The position numbers and the translations under genes were made by a program. The notes beneath the pieces were generated by a model. The model was not told the DNA's origin and did no database searches. It saw only the letters and a program-made list of their open reading frames with translations. Below are positions 1-6,610 of a DNA stretch of 29,247 bases, piece after piece (within the stretch, counting starts at the first letter, position 1; each line of letters starts with the position of its first letter). This DNA is from an uncultured bacterium (GTDB lineage: Bacteria; Actinomycetota; Coriobacteriia; Coriobacteriales; Eggerthellaceae), in contig CAJMOJ010000019.1 of assembly GCA_905215035.1 (NCBI GenBank), positions 1 to 29,247 on the forward strand. The letters are read 5' to 3'.

Positions 1-2
1 AT

Positions 3-182
3 CCATCAGAGAAGGTTACTGCCCAAGAGCATGTCTTAGGTACCCCTGAACAACAAGCAGAAGCTGCCAAACTTGCAAAGACTGGAGACACTACCGCTCT
101 TATTGCCTTTGGTGTTGGAACAATAGCCCTTATCGCGGGAGCTGCACTTGTGGTTGCTCGACGCCGTATGAGGAAAGAATAA
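3..182 (+). CDS. C-terminal end of a wall-anchored surface protein (partial)
   Basis: An open frame enters from the left edge and ends at TAA 180-182; about 59 residues are visible. It holds a Gln/Ala-rich stretch, then LAKTGD, a hydrophobic segment of about 20 residues and a basic end (ARRRMRKE). This is the sorting-signal layout of a sortase substrate. The LAxTG form, rather than LPxTG, is associated in actinobacteria with class E sortases. A sortase would cut between T and G and join the protein to the wall. The adhesive part lies outside the window, so its function cannot be stated. The motif differs from the SPATSD of the two large surface proteins at 16839-26354. Confidence 0.85.
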   Translation, partial: PSEKVTAQEHVLGTPEQQAEAAKLAKTGDTTALIAFGVGTIALIAGAALVVARRRMRKE

Positions 183-561
183 AAAAGAGTAGAGAGAAGC
201 GTTTTATGGGAATTCTAGGAGCAAATTCTAGAAGTATATAGGTTGAATAGTAGGTAATTCATATTGTATCTACTGCGCTTCCCGCCCGATTGGCAAACCC
301 CGAGGAGTTTCCTCGGGGTTTGTCGTTTGTGAGAGGCAATAAAGTTTGTTTTTCGTAATGCTCATGGAGTTTTAATAAAAAACATTTAGGTAATAAAAGA
401 AACAGAGGTAAACCAGTATTCTGTAAGCTATGAGCGCATACAAAAGAGCTTTCTATGGCTGTCATGAAGTCTGCGTGCATAAAGCACGCGGCATTAGATA
501 TGAAGCATAAGATGGCATTAGGTAATAGTTCTCTGATTTCGTGAGGAGAGGTGCACGGGCG
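183..561. other. Intergenic region, mostly unassigned
   Basis: Apart from the hairpin at 295-321, this 379-nt gap holds a 6-bp GC-rich hairpin (GCGTGC 473-478 with GCACGC 484-489). It also has small repeats: AATTCTAG twice around 214-230 and GGCATTAG twice at about 490 and 514. I see no convincing gene. A minus-strand frame at 259-480 runs through the terminator hairpin and resembles nothing. Confidence 0.5.
295..321 (+). terminator. Strong hairpin, probable terminator of the surface protein gene
   Basis: A perfect 12-bp stem, AAACCCCGAGGA (295-306) with TCCTCGGGGTTT (310-321), has a 3-nt loop. It lies about 110 nt after the stop codon. The following tract, GTCGTTTGTG, is only moderately T-rich. 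The A-rich left arm gives a T-run on the other strand, but no minus-strand gene would use it. Confidence 0.7.
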
Positions 562-1602
562 ATGGCATCAAATCCCGCTATATCTCAACAACTTGAGCTC
601 ATAACCGAGCGGTTTGAGTTTTTTGAAAAGGCCTCATCGACTATTTTTAAAAAATATGAGGCGGCTATCAATCAAATGGTGGCTCGTTTTGAAACGCTCG
701 ATGCTGACCTTGAATATCGCTTTAATCGCAATCCTATTCATCATATTGAATCGCGCTTGAAGCGTCCACGGAGCGTATATGAGAAGTTAGAGCGTCAAGG
801 GTATCCGCTTACCATTGAGGCTATGGAAAAAAATATCATGGATATTGCAGGGGTACGCGTAATTTGCTCCTATATTGATGATGTATATGCGCTTGAAAAG
901 GTATTACTTTCACAGGACGATCTTCAGCTTGTAAGACGCAAAGATTACGTGGCAAATCCTAAACCTAATGGATATCGATCGCTCCACATTATTGTTAAAA
1001 TTCCCGTGTATTTTTTGGATCGTAAGCAGTATGTTCCGGTTGAAATCCAGCTTCGTACGCTTGCAATGGATTTCTGGGCAAGTCTTGAACATACGATCAA
1101 ATATAAACGCAAAGAGTATCAGGGCGACACTGCTATGTACAACGAGCTCAAAAGTTGTTCTGAGATTATTGAAGATGTTGAGCGACGTATGCAGGCAATG
1201 ATGCATGTAGTTGAGACAAGTGACGTGGAAGAAGCGGCACGCAAGCGACGGGAACAGATGCGAGAGCAGGCTCTCGTTACTGAGCAAATGGAGCTCGAGC
1301 TTGGTGCAACCTCGCAGTTTTATAAAGTGGGCGATGGGGGTCATGTGGCTGCTCACGTTGCTGCAGCGGCTCGCGCAGCAGCACTGCAAGCAAATCACGA
1401 GATTGAAGAGCGCGCACGTCAAATAGGCGATGAGTTCGACCAGGAAAATAAAGCTTTCAGGGAATCGGTTTATATAAACCATGAGAGTAGCGTAGGGAAT
1501 GTTGTGAGAAACGTTGCCGGAGATGCTACAGGAAACATTGCCGAAAATGCTGTAGAAGATGTTGTGCCAGGGACAACTGGTGTGTCTCTTCCAAAAATCT
1601 AA
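562..1602 (+). CDS. Small alarmone synthetase (RelA/SpoT synthetase domain only)
   Basis: It makes (p)ppGpp by transferring pyrophosphate from ATP to GDP/GTP and is expected to be cytosolic. The synthetase domain spans about residues 45-185. Hallmarks are DIAGVR (94-99), KPNGYRSLH (134-142, nucleotide-binding G-loop), EIQLRT (161-166) and EH (176-177). There is no HD hydrolase, TGS or ACT domain, so it is a RelP/RelQ-like single-domain enzyme. At 346 aa it is longer than typical (about 210-260). The extra C-terminus is helical and charged, then ends in a four-residue repeat (about 312-339). ATG 562 is chosen because AGGAGAGG (544-551) sits 10 nt upstream; an upstream in-frame GTG at 541 has no ribosome binding site. 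Which SAS subfamily it belongs to is unclear. Confidence 0.9.
   Translation: MASNPAISQQLELITERFEFFEKASSTIFKKYEAAINQMVARFETLDADLEYRFNRNPIHHIESRLKRPRSVYEKLERQGYPLTIEAMEKNIMDIAGVRVICSYIDDVYALEKVLLSQDDLQLVRRKDYVANPKPNGYRSLHIIVKIPVYFLDRKQYVPVEIQLRTLAMDFWASLEHTIKYKRKEYQGDTAMYNELKSCSEIIEDVERRMQAMMHVVETSDVEEAARKRREQMREQALVTEQMELELGATSQFYKVGDGGHVAAHVAAAARAAALQANHEIEERARQIGDEFDQENKAFRESVYINHESSVGNVVRNVAGDATGNIAENAVEDVVPGTTGVSLPKI
1495..1578 (+). repeat. Degenerate 12-nt tandem repeat coding a tetrapeptide repeat
   Basis: Seven in-frame 12-nt units near the end of the alarmone synthetase gene encode GNVV, RNVA, GDAT, GNIA, ENAV, EDVV and PGTT. The pattern is small or charged residue, N/D, then two small or aliphatic residues. 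It looks like expansion of a short unit in a flexible tail outside the catalytic domain. Confidence 0.6.
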
Positions 1603-1610
1603 TCACCAAT

Positions 1611-1716
1611 CACTTCTTTTGTCCGCTTCTTTGAACCTTCTTTAGAGCTTCTTCTAACCACTCCATCTAATTGGAGTACAATTAGCAATTGCATAAGACC
1701 CGCCCAGAGACGGCGG
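1611..1716 (+). promoter_or_regulatory. Repeats and two hairpins upstream of ilvE
   Basis: 1611-1660 is a pyrimidine-rich run of four or five degenerate 11-13 nt units, each containing CTTCTT. It is followed by a perfect 7-bp hairpin (CTAATTG 1667-1673, CAATTAG 1679-1685) and a GC hairpin (CCGCC 1700-1704, GGCGG 1712-1716). Neither hairpin has a clear T-tail. They may end the upstream transcript or lie in the ilvE leader. I cannot place a promoter with confidence. Confidence 0.35.
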
Positions 1717-1745
1717 CATAGCAAAAGTATTGGAAAGGAAGCATT

Positions 1746-2672
1746 ATGGCAGATTTGCAGCCCGTTTCTTACATTTGGAAAAACGGTGAGATCATTCCGT
1801 GGGAAGACGCAACAACGCATGTTTTGACGCATGCTCTCCACTATGGATCGGCTGTGTTTGAGGGCATTCGTTGCTATTTTGACGAGGAGTCCGGTGATTC
1901 TGTCGTATTCCGTTTGCAAGATCACATGGAGCGTTTACATCGTAGCGCTAAGATGATCATGATGGATCTTCCTTATAGCGTTGATGAGCTTTGTCAGGCT
2001 ACGGTTGACATTATCAAAGCGAATGGCATCAAATCCTGCTACATTCGTCCGCTCGCTTACTATGGTTATGGTCAAATGGGCGTTGATCCAACGGGTGCTC
2101 CAGTTGATGTGATTATTGCTGTTTGGCCTTGGGATGCGTATCTTGGCGCCGAGGCACTCGAGCGCGGTATTGATGTCGGAATCTCTTCTTGGCGTCAACG
2201 TTCCTTTAACGCAATCCCGCCTGCTATTAAGTCTGCTGCCTCTTACTTGAATTCAATTCTTGCTAAGCTTGAGGCTAAAAATCACGGTTACTCTGAAGCT
2301 ATCATGCTCAATGAGAATGGTTATGTGACTGAGGGTACGGGCGAGAACTTGTTTGTTGTTCGCAACGGTATTCTCTCGACTCCTCCGCTGTCTGATGGTT
2401 TGCTTGAGGGCGTTACTCGTGATTCGGTGTTGACCATCGCTTGTGATTTGGATATCCCAGCACTTGAGGAGAGCTTGACGCGTGCTGATTTATACATTGC
2501 CGATGAGGCGTTCATGACTGGATCTGCTGCTGAACTTACCCCTATTCATTCAATCGATGATCGTGAAGTGGGTGATCGTGGTCCTATCACGACGCAACTT
2601 CAGAAGCGCTATTTTGATGTCGCTTACGGTCGTGTTCCTGAGTACGAAGAGTGGATCACTCGTATTAAATAA
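1746..2672 (+). CDS. ilvE: Branched-chain amino acid aminotransferase
   Basis: This PLP enzyme interconverts leucine, isoleucine and valine with their 2-oxo acids, using glutamate/2-oxoglutarate. It is a fold-type IV transaminase of normal length (308 aa). Visible hallmarks are HYGSAVFEGIR (32-42), the candidate Schiff-base lysine K162 in PAIKSAASY, and the phosphate-binding stretch EGTGENLFVV followed by GLLEGVTRDS. AGGAAGC lies just before ATG 1746. The gene stands alone between the alarmone synthetase and a terminator, with no other ilv/leu genes in view. The family includes D-amino acid transaminase and aminodeoxychorismate lyase, but the sequence fits IlvE best. Confidence 0.95.
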   Translation: MADLQPVSYIWKNGEIIPWEDATTHVLTHALHYGSAVFEGIRCYFDEESGDSVVFRLQDHMERLHRSAKMIMMDLPYSVDELCQATVDIIKANGIKSCYIRPLAYYGYGQMGVDPTGAPVDVIIAVWPWDAYLGAEALERGIDVGISSWRQRSFNAIPPAIKSAASYLNSILAKLEAKNHGYSEAIMLNENGYVTEGTGENLFVVRNGILSTPPLSDGLLEGVTRDSVLTIACDLDIPALEESLTRADLYIADEAFMTGSAAELTPIHSIDDREVGDRGPITTQLQKRYFDVAYGRVPEYEEWITRIK

Positions 2673-2694
2673 CGAGGATAATCAGAAGAGATAC

Positions 2695-2728
2695 AAGAGC
2701 CTTGACCGTTAGGGGTTGAGGCTCTTTT
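2695..2728 (+). terminator. Intrinsic terminator after ilvE
   Basis: AAGAGCCT (2695-2702) pairs with AGGCTCTT (2719-2726). The stem can extend inward through TGACC and GGTTG, and TTTT follows. It lies 23 nt after the ilvE stop. Confidence 0.85.
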
Positions 2729-2736
2729 CTTAAAAG

Positions 2737-2806
2737 GGCCTCATAGCTGAAACGTATGGGTGGGAGTGTGTCAGGGACCCAAAGCTAGTCGTAGAGCGCA
2801 AAGGCC
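2737..2806 (+). ncRNA. Possible structured leader before the yerC-like operon
   Basis: Three nested complementary pairs lie between the ilvE terminator and the yerC-like start: GGCCT (2737-2741) with AGGCC (2802-2806), TAGCT (2744-2748) with AGCTA (2783-2787), and TGGGT (2757-2761) with ACCCA (2777-2781). They leave a 15-nt purine-rich apical loop. I recognise no known RNA family. The stems are short, so this could be chance. Confidence 0.3.
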
Positions 2807-2849
2807 TTAAAACCGCGATAAGCTCCGTATGGTAGCGGGTAGGAGAGAT

Positions 2850-3254
2850 ATGAGCGATATTCGAACTCCCGAAGTGGATGCGTTGCTGGAAGTATTTGCC
2901 CATGTAACCAATCCCGATGACATTTTTAAATTGTTTGAAGATTTGTTGACCGTACGCGAGATAAAAGATACTTCACAACGCTTGGATGTGGCACGTATGC
3001 TCAAGGCGGGCAAGTCGTATACCGCTATTGAACAAAAGACCGGTGCGTCAGCAACGACGATTGCGCGCGTTTCCAAGGCACTCAATTATGGTGCAGGTGG
3101 TTATGCGGTGGCCTTTGAGGCGCTTGAAGAAGCTCATGGCTCGTTCGCAGGCAATGAGGCTACTAACGCTACAGGTGCTATCGCGAGTGCTAACGACATC
3201 GTAAACACCACGGTTGCCCAGCCGACTCAAGACAACAATCAAGATCAGGAGTAG
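2850..3254 (+). CDS. TrpR-like YerC/YecD family DNA-binding protein
   Basis: A 134-aa protein with the TrpR/YerC fold in the first 90 residues. The helical segment DIFKLFEDLLTVREI (24-38) leads to a helix-turn-helix at about 56-78 (SYTAIEQKTGASATTIARVSKAL), a close fit to the YerC/YecD family. These are small regulators related to the tryptophan repressor whose ligands are mostly unknown. Residues after about 95 are low-complexity (Ala/Asn/Thr/Gln) and look like a disordered tail. ATG 2850 is chosen over the in-frame ATG 2829 because AGGAGAG (2841-2847) fits only the later start. It is the first gene of a tight operon and probably controls that operon or related genes (inference). Confidence 0.85.
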   Translation: MSDIRTPEVDALLEVFAHVTNPDDIFKLFEDLLTVREIKDTSQRLDVARMLKAGKSYTAIEQKTGASATTIARVSKALNYGAGGYAVAFEALEEAHGSFAGNEATNATGAIASANDIVNTTVAQPTQDNNQDQE

Positions 3255-3259
3255 AACAT

Positions 3260-4450
3260 ATGGCGGTAGGGGAGTTCCTCAAAAAGAAGGATGTTGAAGT
3301 TTCTGTCCAGCGCTATCTTATTGATGCGTTGTCGGCTATGGCACAAGGTTTATTTGCATCTCTTTTAATGGGAACAATTTTGTCTACGATAGGTCAGCAA
3401 GTAGGTATACCGCTTCTTGTTGATGTTGGAGATTTCGCAAAGGCTGCGGCTGGTCCTGCTATGGCGGTAGCGATCGGATATGCGCTCAAAGCCCCATCGC
3501 TTGTCTTGTTTTCTCTTGTCGCCGTAGGTGCTGCAGCAAATACACTGGGTGGTGCTGGTGGCCCTTTGGCGGTGCTTGTTGTGGCAATTATTGCCGCTGA
3601 AGTAGGTAAACTTGTTGCAGGTGAAACAAGGATTGATATTTTGGTCACGCCTTTTGTCACCATTATGATTGGTTGCGTGTGTTCGTTTGCGTTTGCGCCT
3701 GGTATTGGAGCCGGTGCTTCATGGGTTGGCGGAATCATCATGTGGGCGACTGATTTGCAGCCTTTCTTAATGGGAATCATTGTGTCGGTTATTGTGGGAA
3801 TCTGTTTGACGCTTCCCATATCATCTGCTGCTATTTGTGCTGCGCTTTCGCTTACGGGTCTTGCTGGCGGTGCGGCGCTCGCTGGTTGTTGTGCTCAGAT
3901 GGTGGGCTTTGCGGTTATGAGCTTTAAAGAAAATAAATGGGGTGGTCTGATCTCGCAAGGAATTGGCACCTCTATGCTTCAGATGGGCAATATCATCAAG
4001 AACCCTCGCATCTGGATTCCACCTATTTTGGCGTCTGCAATTACCGGACCTATTGCCACCTGTATTTTCCAGCTCAAAATGAACGGTGCTGCTATTGCTT
4101 CAGGTATGGGTACCTGCGGTTTTGTTGGTCCTATTGGGGTCTACACTGGCTGGCTTAATGATATTGCAGCTGGATCCATGACAGCCATTACTGCTTTTGA
4201 TTGGATTGGTCTTGTGCTGGTGTGCTTTATTTTGCCCGCCATCTTGACCTGGCTGTTTGGTCTTTGGTTTAGGCGTATGGGTTGGATTAAGCCAAACGAT
4301 CTTCTTCTCGAGTCTGTGGAGGCCGCGCTGGAGGCGCAAGATGCCGGGAAAGACGGCAAGGGTGATGGCTATGGCGATGAGGGAGACGCACTGGTTCATC
4401 CGTCTTCTGATGCGCAAGGCGTGCAAGGCACTCCAAAGGCGATGGCGTAA
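3260..4450 (+). CDS. Orphan EIIC-like (PTS_EIIC_2 family) membrane transporter
   Basis: A 396-aa integral membrane protein with roughly nine or ten hydrophobic segments between residues 20 and 350, rich in Gly/Ala. It contains PISSAAICAALSLTGLAGG and a conserved GMGTCGFVGPIGVYTGW near residues 285-300. The pattern matches the PTS_EIIC_2 family, which resembles sugar-PTS EIIC subunits. No EIIA or EIIB domain is fused or encoded nearby, so phosphorylation-coupled transport is unproven. The cytoplasmic tail (about 355-396) is Gly/Asp/Lys-rich. ATG 3260 follows the yerC-like stop by 5 nt, and its AGGAG (3247-3251) overlaps the end of that gene, so the two are probably co-translated. The substrate is unknown. 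Confidence 0.8.
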   Translation: MAVGEFLKKKDVEVSVQRYLIDALSAMAQGLFASLLMGTILSTIGQQVGIPLLVDVGDFAKAAAGPAMAVAIGYALKAPSLVLFSLVAVGAAANTLGGAGGPLAVLVVAIIAAEVGKLVAGETRIDILVTPFVTIMIGCVCSFAFAPGIGAGASWVGGIIMWATDLQPFLMGIIVSVIVGICLTLPISSAAICAALSLTGLAGGAALAGCCAQMVGFAVMSFKENKWGGLISQGIGTSMLQMGNIIKNPRIWIPPILASAITGPIATCIFQLKMNGAAIASGMGTCGFVGPIGVYTGWLNDIAAGSMTAITAFDWIGLVLVCFILPAILTWLFGLWFRRMGWIKPNDLLLESVEAALEAQDAGKDGKGDGYGDEGDALVHPSSDAQGVQGTPKAMA

Positions 4451-4452
4451 TA

Positions 4453-5376
4453 ATGAAGGCGATGGGATTACCGGTGGTGCATCTATTCCGAGATATGAAG
4501 CTCAGTGGGGGGCTCATCGGCACGCTTGGCAGAGGGCTTGGCACGCTTGGCAGAGGGCTCACGAGGATTATGTATACCTTGGTGCTGTGCGTAAGTGTGC
4601 TTGGTGTGATGGGGGGACTTACTGCTTGTGCCCCACATAGCGTTAAGACGACAGAGGGATATGCGCTCTTGGAAGAGGGCAAGTTGTTTGTAGTTGCTGC
4701 ACTTGATAATCCACCCTATGAGTATTACGAAGGTTCAAATCCAACAGGATATGGTGTGGCAGTCGTGCAGGAACTTGCATCTCGCATGGGACTTGAATGT
4801 CAGATTCGCAGTTGTGATGCCGTCAATCATGAGGAGGGCGTTACCAAATGCCTGACCACGCTCGAAGATGATGCAGCTGATGTTGCCTTAGCGTCGTTTA
4901 CGGCACGATCGCTTGAGTCGGCTAATGTGGATTACACTATTCCGTATTACGAGGCGAACCAATCTATCGTAGTGCGAAACGACCAGAGTATTGTGGCTCG
5001 TTCAGAACTTGCCGATGGGACCTATGCGGTGGGTGCTTTGGCTGATTCTTCTTCCTATCGCTATGCTTGTGTGAATGTGTCGAAAGAGGTAAAAACCTAT
5101 CGCAATCTTGCAGATTGCGTTAATGCTCTTTCTTCAGGCGAGGTTGCAGCATTGGTATTGGATGCAAATCAAGCTAATCGATTGCTTGCCGAACATCCCA
5201 TTGATCAGACAACAGGAAAGCCTGCGTTTAAAGAGCTTGAGCAGGTCATTGTCGCGGATAGATTTGTCTTGGCGGTTAGCCGCATTGATACAGGTCTTGC
5301 AGATGCCTTGAGTAAAGAAATTAAAGCCATGCAAGAAGACGGCACGCTTGATCGTCTTGTTAAAGAATATCTCTAA
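4453..5376 (+). CDS. Extracellular solute-binding lipoprotein (SBP_bac_3-like)
   Basis: The mature part resembles family 3 solute-binding proteins, which deliver amino acids to ABC importers: LFVVAALDNPPYEYYEG near the start, GYGVAVVQELASRMGLE, and VDYTIPYYEANQSIVVR. A hydrophobic segment ends in a lipobox, GGLTAC, with Cys59 as the likely lipidated residue. ATG 4453 is 2 nt after the previous stop but has a weak binding site and gives a 58-residue leader. ATG 4495 (M15) or ATG 4570 (M40, with GAGG 4563-4566 just upstream) are alternatives. The leader includes a duplicated GTLGRGL heptapeptide. No ABC permease or ATPase is adjacent, so it either serves a remote transporter or works with the EIIC-like neighbour (speculative). 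Confidence 0.8.
   Translation: MKAMGLPVVHLFRDMKLSGGLIGTLGRGLGTLGRGLTRIMYTLVLCVSVLGVMGGLTACAPHSVKTTEGYALLEEGKLFVVAALDNPPYEYYEGSNPTGYGVAVVQELASRMGLECQIRSCDAVNHEEGVTKCLTTLEDDAADVALASFTARSLESANVDYTIPYYEANQSIVVRNDQSIVARSELADGTYAVGALADSSSYRYACVNVSKEVKTYRNLADCVNALSSGEVAALVLDANQANRLLAEHPIDQTTGKPAFKELEQVIVADRFVLAVSRIDTGLADALSKEIKAMQEDGTLDRLVKEYL
4519..4560 (+). repeat. 21-nt tandem duplication in the lipoprotein leader
   Basis: Two adjacent 21-nt units (4519-4539 and 4540-4560) differ only in the last base. Each encodes GTLGRGL. They lie before the hydrophobic core of the signal peptide and keep the reading frame. Confidence 0.9.
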
Positions 5377-5514
5377 GCTTATACGTCTAAAACCTATATA
5401 CCTCAAACCTACACACTTCAATCTGCATGTTTCAAACTCGTACATTTCAATGCGCGCGTTTCAAATCTGCATGTTTCAAACTCGTACATTTCAGCTCTAT
5501 GCATCTCAACAAGC
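5377..5514. repeat. Degenerate 14-15 nt tandem repeat between convergent genes
   Basis: The gap between the lipoprotein gene and the sirtuin gene consists almost wholly of about nine degenerate units of 14-15 nt, ending in a TTTCAAA- or CTCAAAC-like core. One 30-nt stretch is repeated exactly at 5420-5449 and 5464-5493. No ordinary intrinsic terminator is seen here, so the array may occupy the bidirectional terminator position. Confidence 0.75.
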
Positions 5515-6261
5515 CTAGAAATCAAACGCGTGGGCGATATCGCAGGTCAGACAGAGATCTGCCTGCTTATCAAAAGAGGTAGGTGTGTGATTGATAATGA
5601 CCAGATGATCACCAGTAAAGTATTGTAAAAAACCCGCTGCAGGATATACGGTCAAGCTTGTACCTCCCACAATCAAAATTGAGGAGCGAGCGATGGATTC
5701 AACGGCTTTTTCTACCACGGTTGGATCGAGTGGTTCTTCGTAGAGGATAACATCGGGCCGGATAACCCCATCGCATAAAGAACAATGAGGGACGTTGCTG
5801 GTTGCCATGATGTCGTCCAGCGAGTAGGTTGCGCCACATGTCATGCAAGAATACTTATGGGCAGAACCGTGGAGTTCATAGACTTTTCTTGATCCTGCTT
5901 TTTGATGGAGCCCATCAATGTTTTGTGTGACAACGCCACGTACTTTACCCGCATGCTCAAGCTGTGCGAGTTTGATGTGCGCCTGATTAGGTTTGGCGTT
6001 TGGGAAGATCATCTTGGCGCGATAAAAATCATAGAATGCTTGCGGATACTCCATGAAAAACGAATGACTGACAATAACCTCAGGCGGATAAGGATACTGC
6101 TCATTAAAGATGCCTGTTGCGCTTCTAAAATCTGGGATACCTGATGCCGTTGATACGCCTGCCCCACCAAAGAAACAGATGCTTTCTGGTTCGGCATTAT
6201 CGATAAGGCGACGAAAAGTCTCAAGGTTATGTTGTATATCATACTCTGCTTGACTGCTCAT
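5515..6261 (-). CDS. cobB: Sir2-family NAD-dependent protein deacetylase (sirtuin)
   Basis: It removes acetyl groups from lysines using NAD+, giving nicotinamide and O-acetyl-ADP-ribose. Length is typical (248 aa). Motifs: GAGVSTASGIPDFR (33-46, NAD binding), TQNIDGLH (112-119), catalytic His131 in ELHGS, a four-Cys zinc site (C139, C142, C160, C163) and GTSLTVYPAAG (200-210). It lacks the Tyr-x-x-Arg pair of desuccinylase-type sirtuins: YDFYRAK has Tyr at the Arg position. The sequence around IFPNAKPNQAH resembles Thermotoga Sir2, so deacetylase activity is more likely than desuccinylase (inference). AGGAG precedes ATG 6261. The upstream region carries repeated operator-like elements. Confidence 0.93.
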   Translation of the reverse strand: MSSQAEYDIQHNLETFRRLIDNAEPESICFFGGAGVSTASGIPDFRSATGIFNEQYPYPPEVIVSHSFFMEYPQAFYDFYRAKMIFPNAKPNQAHIKLAQLEHAGKVRGVVTQNIDGLHQKAGSRKVYELHGSAHKYSCMTCGATYSLDDIMATSNVPHCSLCDGVIRPDVILYEEPLDPTVVEKAVESIARSSILIVGGTSLTVYPAAGFLQYFTGDHLVIINHTPTSFDKQADLCLTCDIAHAFDF

Positions 6262-6318
6262 GGGATTCTCCTGCCTACCTTAGCCAATGAGCGTAAAGCC
6301 CAAATCTGTATAAACACC

Positions 6319-6400
6319 TTATAACCTCACAAAATATTAAAATCTACAAAATGTGAGGTTAATTTATCATTTTGCAGAATCTTACAAAATGTGAGGTTAA
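6319..6400 (-). promoter_or_regulatory. Three operator-like TGTGAGGTTA elements upstream of the sirtuin gene
   Basis: TACAAAATGTGAGGTTAA occurs exactly twice (6345-6362 and 6383-6400), 38 nt apart. A third copy of the core, TAACCTCACA (6322-6331), lies inverted and forms a palindrome with TGTGAGGTTA (6352-6361). The cluster begins 58 nt upstream of the sirtuin ATG, where a promoter would lie. The spacing and identity suggest a repressor or activator binding array; the protein is unknown. Confidence 0.55.
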
Positions 6401-6461
6401 CCACCATGGTAGTGATTACGATGAGATGGTTATTTTAAATCGCCCCACGCGTAGAAACAAA

Positions 6462-6487
6462 AGCACCCCGCGCAATGACGGGGTGCT
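6462..6487 (-). terminator. Intrinsic terminator for the rubrerythrin transcript
   Basis: A 9-bp stem, AGCACCCCG (6462-6470) with CGGGGTGCT (6479-6487), has an 8-nt loop. Read on the minus strand it is followed by TTTGTTTC, a good tail. It lies about 125 nt beyond the rubrerythrin stop. A second inverted repeat, CATGATTTG (6518-6526) with CAAATCATG (6540-6548), sits between them. Confidence 0.75.
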
Positions 6488-6610
6488 CGCGTGCAGGGAA
6501 ATACTTCACATGATTCGCATGATTTGGAACTTAGATTCTCAAATCATGTCGGGATCTGCGTAGTTCACGCAGTCTGTGTGTTCTTTGGAAGAACCAGCTT
6601 AGGGCTGAAC

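Noticed and set aside
259..480. Minus-strand frame of 73 codons
   Set aside because: It runs through the terminator hairpin at 295-321, has no ribosome binding site that I can see and resembles no known family.
541..561. GTG 541 as start of the alarmone synthetase
   Set aside because: No ribosome binding site precedes it, whereas AGGAGAGG is correctly placed for ATG 562.
910..1482. Long minus-strand frame (190 codons)
   Set aside because: It is antisense to the conserved synthetase domain and has no recognisable motifs or start signal.
2829..2849. ATG 2829 as start of the yerC-like gene
   Set aside because: The ribosome binding site AGGAGAG lies downstream of it and fits only ATG 2850.
5134..5445. 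Minus-strand frame covering part of the 15-nt array
   Set aside because: Most of it is antisense to the lipoprotein gene, and the rest is the repeat array. The five-residue pattern is better explained by the repeat unit.
5377..5514. CRISPR array
   Set aside because: Units are 14-15 nt, degenerate and without unique spacers of constant length, and no cas genes are nearby.
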